Positions 47,872-56,171 of a DNA stretch of 64,000 nt are shown piece by piece. The DNA lies in contig JADJOC010000003.1 in the NCBI GenBank assembly GCA_016713965.1, positions 310,001 through 374,000 on the forward strand, given 5' to 3'. Numbering within the stretch: the first letter of the stretch is position 1; the number at the start of each line of letters is the position of its first letter. The notes beneath the pieces were generated by a model. The model did no database searches. It was given only the letters and a program-made list of their open reading frames with translations, and had not been told where the DNA came from. Origin of the DNA: Chitinophagaceae bacterium (GTDB taxonomy: Bacteria; Bacteroidota; Bacteroidia; Chitinophagales; Chitinophagaceae). The position numbers and the translations under genes were made by a program.

Positions 47872-48153
47872 TTATGAAAGTTTATGTTTGGCTTCTTCCT
47901 TTAATCTGTTGGCACTATCTTTTCCATTTTCACATAATTCTTTGGCACTACCTTTTATATTTTGATATTTCTCAGCTATAGCATCACCCAGTTCATTATA
48001 TTTATCTTTAATGGTATCTACTAAATCTCCACTTTTTTCAGAAATCATTCTTCTGGTTTCTTTACCTTTTTCAGGAGCGAATAAAACCCCTAATATTGCA
48101 CCAGCAGCTGCTCCAACAAGTATTCCCGTAATAAGTTTTTCACTGTTCTTCAT
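47872..48153 (-). CDS. YtxH-domain protein
   Basis: 93 residues. The N-terminal hydrophobic Gly/Ala segment (GILVGAAAGAILGVLFAPEK) followed by GKETRRMISEKSGDLVDTIK and a long charged helix is diagnostic of YtxH. In other bacteria such proteins are general-stress proteins. First gene of the trio. Confidence 0.9.
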   Translation of the reverse strand: MKNSEKLITGILVGAAAGAILGVLFAPEKGKETRRMISEKSGDLVDTIKDKYNELGDAIAEKYQNIKGSAKELCENGKDSANRLKEEAKHKLS

Positions 48154-48426
48154 AATAATAAATTTTAGTTGTAAATAAATGTGTGTTATAGTTATAATTA
48201 TCTTCTAAAATATTGCCAATAAAAATTACAAACCTGGCAATTAAATAAAAGCCAATCCTATATTGGTTTAAATATATTTATAGTAATTGAATGATAAATA
48301 ATCTTTTTACTAAATCGTGAAATTAATTCTACAATTGTAGATTATGATACCAGGCAATATTTAAAACCAGAATAAAAATAACCATTTTTATTAAATCCGT
48401 TATTAAATATTACAATATTTATAATT

Positions 48427-49877
48427 AGTCGTTCCTCAAAAAGCCCTACAATCCTTTACCATTCATAATTTATACACACTTATAGATAAATAAATCTGCA
48501 AGAAAAGTAGAAATGAGCTTAAAAATCCTGCACATTTGTATCATGTTATCCAAGCAAAAAACAGTGCACAAATTGGTTTTTACAGCAGTTTTGAAGAGCA
48601 GTTGAATCATTCTCATCCGCTTTATATTCTGGCAAACAGGATTGATTGGAATGTGTTTGAAGAAGCTTTTAAAAAACATTACAGTGCAACCCAGGGCAAA
48701 CCAGCCAAGCCTATCCGCTTAATGGTATCGTTGCTGATTTTAAAGCAGCTTCGCAATTTAAGTGATGAAAGTGTAGTAGGGCAATGGGCAGAAAATGCCT
48801 ATTATCAGTACTTTGGCGGAGAAAAATTATTTTCTGTAAAACCACCTTGTGTGCCTACAGAGTTAGTAGAGTTTAGAAAACGAATTGGAGAAGCGGGGTC
48901 AGAATTGATTTTTAAAGAAAGTATCCGTATCAATGGTAAAGATGCCGATGATGATAATTTGAGTGGGGATACTACTGTACAGGAAAAAAATATCACCTAT
49001 CCAACCGATGATAAGCTGTACAAAAAGATAATTGTAAAATGTCAGGCCATAGGCCTAAAAGAAAGGGTGGAACTAAGACAGAGTTATAAGTTTACGGTAA
49101 AAAACTAAGCGCTGTTCAGCGTTTTAAGAAAAACAAAGCCGGCGCAGGCAAAGCAAGAAAAGCTGGTAAAAAAATTAAAACAATAGCAGGCAGGTTAGTA
49201 CGGGAGCTTGAACGCAAACTTACTGCCGATAGTTTAAACAGGTATGCAACCGATTTATCATTGTTTAAAACAGTATTAGCACAAAAAGAAGCGATAGCGG
49301 TAAAGTTTACAGCCTTCATGAACCCGATGTAAAATGCTACACTAAAGGCAAAGGGCATAAAAAATTTGAGTTTGGAAGCAAAGCCTCTTTTTTAGTAACA
49401 CAAAGTACCGGCGTAATTGTTGGGGCATTAAATTTTACAGAATCCCTGCATGACTCAAAAACACTACCCTCAGTATTAGAACAATATGAAAGGCTGATGG
49501 ACAAAGAGGCTAAAAATGTTTTTTTAGACAGGGGGTACCAGGGGCCTAAAATGATTAACAATACTGCATTACAAACACCAAAGCCAGATAAGGACATTAC
49601 TCAAACCAAACGCAAAAGACATAAACGCAGAGCGGCAATAGAGCCTATAATAGGGCATTTAAAACACGATTACAGAATGAGCAGAAATTACCTCAAAGGT
49701 ACAGTTGGAGATGCAATCAATGTAATATTAGCGGCTGCAGCAATGAATTTTAAAAGAATGATGAATAAATGGAAAGTAGAATTTATTTTTGGGCCTTAAA
49801 ATTGCTTCGCTTCTTTAACTTTTATACTCAACTGATTTTTGTCCCCAAACTAAAAATGACTTTTTGAGGATCGACTA
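48427..49877 (+). mobile_element. IS5-family element, second type (1.45 kb)
   Basis: Ends: TTAGTCGTTCCTCAAAAAG on the left and CTTTTTGAGGATCGACTAA on the right, paired with one mismatch. It contains one frameshifted transposase. Unrelated in sequence to the 913-bp element. The 48154-48426 stretch upstream holds nothing else I can support. Confidence 0.8.
48543..49799 (+). pseudogene. IS5-family transposase (three frame breaks)
   Basis: It starts MLSKQK at 48543 and one added A joins NSAQIGFYSSFEEQLNHSHP. Then come PIRLMVSLLILKQLRNLSDE, LSGDTTVQEKNITYPTDDKL (first Asp region), ASFLVTQSTGVIVGALNFTE, NVFLDRGYQGPKM (second Asp) and AAIEPIIGHLKHDYRMSRNY (Glu). Breaks near 48557, 49102 and 49305. 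All are compatible with single-base errors, so the element may be active in the real genome. Confidence 0.85.
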
Positions 49878-49899
49878 ATTAAATAAATAAAAAATATCC

Positions 49900-49951
49900 T
49901 ATCTAATGACATTATTACCCGATATTCATTCAGTAATAATGTCATTAGATA
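49900..49951 (-). terminator. Long perfect hairpin after the universal stress gene
   Basis: 18-bp perfect stem TATCTAATGACATTATTA with its complement, 16-nt loop; T-rich on the minus-strand exit side. It lies 27 bp beyond the universal stress gene stop. Confidence 0.75.
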
Positions 49952-49977
49952 GAATATTTCTTTTAAAATCCTAATGC

Positions 49978-50445
49978 TTAGTTTTTATCACCTGTAGGGA
50001 TAATGAATAAAGGAATTGTAGTGTGGTGCAAAACTTTTTCAGTTATGCTTCCCATTAAAACTTTTTCCAACCATCTCCTGCTATGCGAACCTAAAACAAT
50101 AATTTCAGCTTTTAACTCTGCAGCAGCTTTTAATATATTTTCTGCGCAATCTCCTTTAGCTACCATTATTTTTATTAAAGGATCAGCAAGATGATTTTTA
50201 GAGTTAGTTAAAAACTTTTCTGCTTCTTCTATTAATCCTGTTTCGTCAATATCTTGGATTATATCCATTCCGGTACCTGTATAACCCATTATTGGCGAGT
50301 ATTGTGCCGAAGAATAATAAACTGCATCTGCAACCACATGAAAAAGGATCACTTCAGCATTCATTGCTTTTGCAAGCGAATAACCGGTTTCCGCTACTTG
50401 CTGAGCAGTAGGGTTATAATCTAAAGCTATTAATACTTTTTTCAT
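49978..50445 (-). CDS. Universal stress protein, UspA family
   Basis: 155 residues. MKKVLIALDYNPTAQQVAET gives the first strand and the Asp. The C-terminal ATP-loop-like motif is EIIVLGSHSRRWLEKVLMGS followed by ITEKVLHHTTIPLFIIP, matching the G-2x-G-9x-G(S/T) nucleotide site. It is likely an ATP-binding stress protein. It is preceded upstream by a small lmo0937-type membrane gene in the same direction, 19 bp apart. Confidence 0.93.
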   Translation of the reverse strand: MKKVLIALDYNPTAQQVAETGYSLAKAMNAEVILFHVVADAVYYSSAQYSPIMGYTGTGMDIIQDIDETGLIEEAEKFLTNSKNHLADPLIKIMVAKGDCAENILKAAAELKAEIIVLGSHSRRWLEKVLMGSITEKVLHHTTIPLFIIPTGDKN

Positions 50446-50464
50446 TAAAATGATTTACAATTTA

Positions 50465-50617
50465 TTAAGCACTTCTGCGAATTACTTTAAGTAAAATAGA
50501 AATAACTGCTATTACTAACAAAATATGAATAAGTCCGCCGCCTACATGATAGCCAAAGTATCCTACTGCCCAAGCAATTACCAGTATTACTGCTATTACA
50601 TATAATAAGTTTCCCAT
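50465..50617 (-). CDS. lmo0937-family small membrane protein
   Basis: 50 residues: MGNLLYVIAVILVIAWAVGY, FGYHVGGGLIHILLVIAVIS, ILLKVIRRSA. Two membrane helices separated by a Gly-rich turn; the WAVGYFGYHVGG-HILLVIAV pattern is that of lmo0937 (DUF5670) proteins. It often accompanies stress genes, as it does here with UspA. Function unknown. Confidence 0.88.
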   Translation of the reverse strand: MGNLLYVIAVILVIAWAVGYFGYHVGGGLIHILLVIAVISILLKVIRRSA

Positions 50618-51172
50618 GGCTTTTTGTTTAAGGTTTAAATTAAAAAATAATGTTTATACACTAAATATAATAAAAAGCCTGCCAGTTTTATAACTATTAA
50701 AAAATCAATATTTCAATATACTATAGGCAATAAAAAGGATAAGTTGGGCAAATTTATCTACAAAAATTAGTTAAATCATATTATAACTTTTTCAACAACA
50801 TTAGTAATCATCTCCTTTGTAAATAGTTTGCTTATCTGAAAAGTATATGTGCAGTAATCATTACTATTTTAACTTTAGGATTATTAAGTTTTACATATTC
50901 AACAAAATCAATCCTAATCAATCAGGTAAATGATTATGTAAAAAAAATGGGCAGTATTCTCTTTTTTTAAAACAAGATGATAGCCTATTTGGCTTAGTAC
51001 AATTAAAGTTAAGAAAATTGAAAAAGCATTTAATATATTTAAATGTTAAAAATTCTGTAACTCTAAATTATTTAAGTATTGATACATTTATGTAGAACAA
51101 AAAATTTGTAATTATTATCCGCTAAAAAAAAATGATAAAGTAATCGTATCTTCATACAAATTTTCAGATTAT
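50618..51172. other. Non-coding gap of ~555 bp
   Basis: No complete gene is visible. A plus-strand hydrophobic fragment around 50845-50970 (AVIITILTLGLLSFTYSTKS) has no start codon and is probably a remnant, possibly of a membrane protein. The promoter of the response regulator must lie in the last ~100 bp. Confidence 0.5.
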
Positions 51173-52582
51173 ATGAAGAAAAGTATATTGGTAATAGATG
51201 ATGACGTGGATATGTGCATCCTATTAAGCCGATTTCTTACTAAGCATGGATATACGGTTGATACAGCACATGCTGCCACCAAAGGAATAGAAAAATTTAA
51301 GGAAGGTAAATATGATGTTGTTTTGTGCGATTTTAGGTTAGGAGATAAAAAAGATGGTAAAGATATTTTACTTGAAGTGAAACAACATAATCCACAAACT
51401 ATTGTCTTTATTATTACAGGATATTCTGATATTAAAACTGCTGTTGATGTCATCAAGGCTGGAGCTCATGATTATATCACCAAGCCTTTGATCCCCGATG
51501 AGGTTTTAAATGTATTAAATGCGGCACTAAACTCAACTGGCGATAATACTGGCAATTTAGCTAACAAGCAAACTGCTAATACGGAACAGGGCAAAGCCAA
51601 AAGCCCATCGGTTAATAATGAATTTTTAGTAGGCAAAGCCCCTGCAACCAAAGCATTATATAACCAGATTGAAATTGTAGCGCCTACTAATTATAGTGTA
51701 ATATTGTATGGCGAAAGCGGAACGGGTAAAGAAGTAGTGGCTAAAACAATTCATGAAAAAAGCAATAGAAAAGGAAAGGCATTTATAGCCATGGATTGCG
51801 GTACCCTGTCTAAAGAATTATCCGGAAGTGAATTATTTGGACATGTAAAAGGTGCATTCACCGGCGCAATAAATGATAAAGAAGGGCATTTTGAATTAGC
51901 TAACGGAGGTACTTTATTTTTAGACGAAGTAGCCAATCTTTCTTCAGAAATACAAGCATCTTTATTGCGTGTAATACAGGAAAGAAAGTTTAAAAGAATT
52001 GGTGGTACAAAAGAAATGGATTTGGATATCCGGATCATTGTAGCTACCAATGAAAATTTACAGGAAGCCTATCGTACCGGAAAATTCCGGGAAGACCTAT
52101 ATCACAGGTTTAATGAATTTTCGATTAATTTACCATCATTAAAAAACAGGAAAGAAGATATACCACTTTTTGCAAATTTCTTTCTGCAAAAAACAAAAGC
52201 TGAATTAAATAAAGAAGTAGAAGGTTTTGATGATGAAGTAATGAAAATTTTTATAAAGTACCCGTGGCCGGGCAACTTAAGAGAATTTAGAAACGTGATA
52301 AGACGGTGTGTTTTATTAACAAACGAAGGCAAAATACTACCCGAAACTTTACCAGCTGAGATTATAAATGGCAATAGCCATGAATCAACATATACATCAT
52401 CAACAGCTGCTCCGGCTAATAATTCATTAGATTTAAAAGATACAGCATCCAAAGCTGAATATGAAGCCATAATGAATGTATTAAAAGAAGTAAATTTCAA
52501 TAAAACCAAAGCTGCAGATTTACTTAAAATAGACAGGAAAACATTATACAACAAAATAAAAAACTACGAAAGCTCTCAATAA
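51173..52582 (+). CDS. Sigma-54-dependent response regulator (NtrC/AtoC class)
   Basis: 469 residues. The receiver domain is at ~1-120: KSILVIDDDVDMCILLSRFL (acidic pocket), phospho-Asp in YDVVLCDFRLGD, Thr in VFIITGYSD, Lys in YITKPLIPDE. The AAA+ domain has Walker A LYGESGTGKEVVAKTIH, the sigma-54 contact loop VKGAFTGAINDKEGH, Walker B GGTLFLDEVANLSSE and the arginine-finger region FREDLYHRFNEF. The Fis-type HTH at the end has NFNKTKAADLLKIDRKTLYN. No histidine kinase gene is adjacent, so it is an orphan regulator here. Confidence 0.94.
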   Translation: MKKSILVIDDDVDMCILLSRFLTKHGYTVDTAHAATKGIEKFKEGKYDVVLCDFRLGDKKDGKDILLEVKQHNPQTIVFIITGYSDIKTAVDVIKAGAHDYITKPLIPDEVLNVLNAALNSTGDNTGNLANKQTANTEQGKAKSPSVNNEFLVGKAPATKALYNQIEIVAPTNYSVILYGESGTGKEVVAKTIHEKSNRKGKAFIAMDCGTLSKELSGSELFGHVKGAFTGAINDKEGHFELANGGTLFLDEVANLSSEIQASLLRVIQERKFKRIGGTKEMDLDIRIIVATNENLQEAYRTGKFREDLYHRFNEFSINLPSLKNRKEDIPLFANFFLQKTKAELNKEVEGFDDEVMKIFIKYPWPGNLREFRNVIRRCVLLTNEGKILPETLPAEIINGNSHESTYTSSTAAPANNSLDLKDTASKAEYEAIMNVLKEVNFNKTKAADLLKIDRKTLYNKIKNYESSQ

Positions 52583-52594
52583 ATTGAGAGCTTT
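52569..52594 (+). terminator. Terminator of the response regulator
   Basis: Stem AAAGCTCTCAAT with ATTGAGAGCTTT followed by TTT; the stem overlaps the stop codon. Confidence 0.85.
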
Positions 52595-52686
52595 TTTGTA
52601 TTTGCGGCTGTCAGCATTGTATCTTTATTCTACTTCAGTTTCGGCTAAAAGATTATATCAATTTTCCTTCTCTGCAGGAGAAGGTG

Positions 52687-53600
52687 CCCGCCTTAGAGAC
52701 TGTTTAAGAATTTACATCAATTATTGTTATGTGGAAAAGTGGAAAAAAAGGCTGTAGTTAATTGTAGGATTTATCACTAATTGAGAATTACAACAAACGC
52801 AATTAGTATGATAAGCTACCCTACCTGTTTAAACGACAGCCAATGGCAAGTTATGAAAAGCTTTTGAATATAAAAAAGGAAACGTAAGCATGATTTGCGA
52901 CAAATTCTGAATGCCATTTTTATTTGGTTAAAACAGGCTGCCAATGGCGTATGCTTCCTGGTGAATTTCCAAAGTGGCAGATAGTATATTACTATTGTAA
53001 CCGGTGGAAAACCCTGGGGGTTATCGAAAAGGTCCGATGCTTTTTAGTAAAATTGTTAAGGGTGAAACAAGGTAAAAGCACCGAACCTTCTTAGGCATCT
53101 TGGATGCCCAGTCGGTTAAAAGTACATTGGTAAGCAAGAGCAGCAATACCGGTTATGATGGAGGTAAAAAATCAAAGGGATAAAACGGCATATTGTAGTA
53201 GATGCTTCAGGGTTGTTACTTTGTATAGTGGTTCACCCTGCAAGCATGGCCGATAGAAAAGGGGGAAAAGTTGTATTAGAAAAACTTAGTAACCGTTGGC
53301 ATGGGATTAAAAAATATTTGCTGATGGAGCTTACCCATTACCAGGCAAAGCAGCAAAAAAAACCAGGTGCTGGGGGATATGAAATGGAGGTGGTAAAGCG
53401 TTCTGAATTAAAAGGGTTTAAAGTAGTTCCCAAAAGATGGGTGGTGGAAAGAACTTTTGCATGGAACGAGACAAACAGGAGGAATGCTAAGAGTTATGAG
53501 AGACTTTCTAATACTGCTGAAACAGTTACTGAAATCTCTGCTATCCGATTAATGTTAAAACAATTTGACACTTAAATTCTTAAACAGTCTCTCAGGCGGA
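52687..53600 (+). mobile_element. IS5-type insertion sequence, copy 2
   Basis: Same element as 2561-3473, with one mismatch at the left end (CCCGCCTTAGAGACTG). Its flanks (AGAAGGTG on the left, CGGATGAGGTTTAC on the right) look like the two parts of a CCTCATCC...CCTTCTCC-type dispersed repeat, so this copy is also inserted in a repeat. Confidence 0.85.
52808..53575 (+). pseudogene. IS5-family DDE transposase (frameshifted), copy 2
   Basis: Same protein as at 2682-3448. The last 120 codons are open here from MLLCIVVHPASMADRKGGKV, bridging a break of copy 1. FADGAY (second Asp) is out of frame in both copies. Differences between the copies are single-base changes in A, G, C or T runs, for example GGGG against GGGGG, plus a few substitutions. 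Confidence 0.85.
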
Positions 53601-53787
53601 CGGATGAGGTTTACAAGTCTGGCACAAACCCAAACACAAGGCTTCACCGGGCTTTTCATTACTATCCTAAAGGCATCCATTCACCATTTAAATTGCTATT
53701 GAGTTTTTAAGTAAAAATTATAAAATGATATTTACTATAACATTTATATAATACCTAGCAACTTGAGTTAATTAGGTATTTTATTGA

Positions 53788-54562
53788 TCAATTACCTTTC
53801 CTTAGCATGTCTGCATATTCGTTAGGTAGTATACTTTGTTCAACGGCGCAGGCTGCTTTCTCTACATCGTAACCGAAGCGGATAAATTCTACCTGTATGC
53901 TATCTTTATTTAATATGCTGCTGTTGTCGTTGATGTGCAATATTACATAACAGCCCTGCGGATTACCATCTTTAGGCTTGCCTACAGAACCAATATTAAT
54001 GGCATGCCAGTACCTTGTTTTGTCGCCGGTAGTTTCCTGTAATATGCGATGATAAGGTTTGTGTGTATGTCCAAAGCACATGATGTCTGCATCAGCATTG
54101 TGCATGATGCGCAACAGGCTTTTTTTCTTCCCTGTCTTCAAATAAGTATTCATTTATTTTTCTTGGGCTGCCATGTACCAACAGCAGGTTAAGCTTGTCT
54201 TCGTTTAGCTGGTATTCTACCCTGATGTGTGCCGGTAAGGTCCGGAGATATGCCCTTTCTTCGGGTTTCATTATTTCGTTGGTATAGGAAATAGAAATGT
54301 TACCGTTTGCATTTTCATGATCGGTTTTATAAGCACAACCACAATCATTGCTCATTCTGCCAATACCAAAATCATAATTTCCGGCAATAGCCGGGATGTT
54401 GCGTTGGCGAATTTCGTTAATGACTTCATTAGGCCATATGTTGTAGCCCACCAAATCGCCTAAACAATAGATAGCATCAGGTTTACGGCTGTCAACGTCT
54501 TTAAAGAATGCTTCCAATGCAGGAAGGTTGGCGTGAATGTCGCTGAATAATGCAATTTTCAT
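53788..54562 (-). CDS. Metallophosphoesterase (one frameshift)
   Basis: About 255 residues after repair. Calcineurin-like motifs: MKIALFSDIHANLPALEAFF (D-x-H), YCLGDLVGYNIWPN (GDLV), IAGNYDFG (GN-x-D), LLLVHGSPRKINEYLFEDRE (H) and IMCFGHTHKPYHRIL (GHTH). The frame changes in the A-run at ~54125. The GDLVGY-GN(Y/H)D form places it in the YfcE/MJ0936-like group. The substrate is unknown. Confidence 0.9.
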
Positions 54563-54625
54563 TGTATGATTTTTTATAGTTGCTTGTAGCTAATACTGTG
54601 CTTGCCTGCTGAATAGAATTACGAA

Positions 54626-54690
54626 CGTACAAGTGAGTGACACAACAGAAGCTTAATAGCAGCACAAAAGCCGGTTACATAAAAATAAAT
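54626..54690 (+). repeat. Dispersed intergenic repeat, copy
   Basis: CGTACAAGTGAGTGACACAA, then AGCTTAATAGCAGCACAAAA, then GCCGGTTAC. The most complete copy; it touches the repaired end of acr3. Confidence 0.75.
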
Positions 54691-54691
54691 A

Positions 54692-55721
54692 TTACGCAGG
54701 CTTTGCATAATATTTTTTGCGAAGCCAAAAGCTACGTTCACCAATGCTATTAATGCCGGCACTTCTACCAGTGGGCCGATAACACCTGCAAATGCTTGTC
54801 CGCTGTTAATACCAAATACGCCTATGGCCACCGCTATTGCCAATTCAAAGTTATTGCCTGCTGCGGTGAATGCTATGGATGCGTTTTTTGAATAGTCTGC
54901 CCCTAATGCTTTACCAATAAAGAAACTGATTACAAACATAATAAGAAAGTAAATGGTTAATGGTATGGCTATGCGTACCACATCTAAAGGTATCTGCACA
55001 ATCAGGTTGCCTTTAAGGCTGAACATTACCACGATGGTAAAGAGCAATGCAATGAGTGTAACGGGTGATATAAGCGGTATGAATTTTTTATTGTACCATT
55101 CCTCACCTTTAATCTTTACCAAAATAAAACGGCTTAGTACACCTGCGGCAAATGGGATACCTAAATAGATGGCTACGCTTTCGGCTATCTGTGCAATGGT
55201 AATGTTTACCTCAAAACCTTTCAGCCCGAACAGTGGCGGCAATACGGTAACAAACAGGTACGCATATACGCTGTACAAAAACACCTGGAATATACTGTTG
55301 AGCGCTACCAATCCTGCTGCATACCCTGTTGCCTTCTGCCAGTTCGTTCCATACCATTACCATTGCAATGCAGCGGGCAATACCTATCAGTATCAATCCT
55401 ATCATGTATTCGGGATAGCCGTGTAAGAACATTACTGCCAATATAAACATCAGCACAGGGCCGATTACCCAATTGAGCAGAAGGGATGCACTTAATACTT
55501 TGGTGTTCCTGAATACTTCACCAATTTTTCCATAATGTACTTTGGCTAATGGCGGGTACATCATTAGTATCAGCCCTATTGCCAGCGGGATATTGGTTGT
55601 ACCGCTTGACCAGGAATTAATAAATCCGGGTGCAGCAGGAATAAAATATCCTATTACCCCCCCTAATGCCATTGCAGCAACTATCCATACGGTAAGATAC
55701 CTGTAAAGAAATTTTGTCCAT
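54692..55721 (-). CDS. acr3: Arsenite efflux permease, ACR3 family (frameshifted)
   Basis: About 345 residues after repair, ten membrane helices. The start is MDKISLQ at 55721, then VAAMALGGVIGYFIPAAPGF. Family strings are NWVIGPVLMFILAVMFLHGY, IGIARCIAMVMVWNELAEGN (the conserved Cys of ACR3), DYSKNASIAFTAAGNNFELA and FGINSGQAFAGVIGPLVEVP. Breaks at ~55705, ~55335 and at the A-run near 54714. The last, when repaired, gives FAKKYYAKPA and a stop at 54692. It pumps arsenite out of the cell. arsM and arsR lie 6-8 kb to the right. Confidence 0.92.
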
Positions 55722-56070
55722 TAACCCTACATTTGAAAAAAAATTTTTCTTACCCCGTTTTGTGCATATTTTATGCCATTACGGGGTTTTTGGTACAACT
55801 AATTCTCCACAAATCCACTACCAATGGGGATTATCTATTTATAGGATGACCCTGATTATGAAAGAGGCCTATTTAAAAACTAATGTAATTGGCAAGAAAC
55901 GCCCTATTAATAATGGGAGCAATATATTATAGTACACATTCAGAAATACTGAAAACCAATAAGTTTAAGCTGTCTAGGTAAAATGGCAGGTAACATTTTG
56001 ATTTTCATCTAAGCCTTGCCGGAAAATGCTTCAATAAGCTATGGTAATTCCCGGTAACGAAACCGGTGAA

Positions 56071-56153
56071 TTGCTATCGGGGTTATCCATGGCAACCCCG
56101 ATAGCAAAGCCCCTCCGGCACAGGCAGCAGGCCTGTGCCGGAGGGGCTTTGCT
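56071..56153 (-). terminator. Two overlapping strong hairpins after the adhesin gene
   Basis: Hairpin 1: TTGCTATCGGGGTT (56071-56084) with 56094-56107. Hairpin 2: a perfect 23-bp stem, 56103-56125 with 56131-56153, core CCCCTCCGGCACAGGC, loop AGCAG. They share ATAGCAAA bases, so they exclude each other in part. They lie 18 bp past the stop of the 56172 gene. The other part of the 55722-56070 gap shows no gene. Confidence 0.8.
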
Positions 56154-56171
56154 ACAAGCTAATAATGCCGC

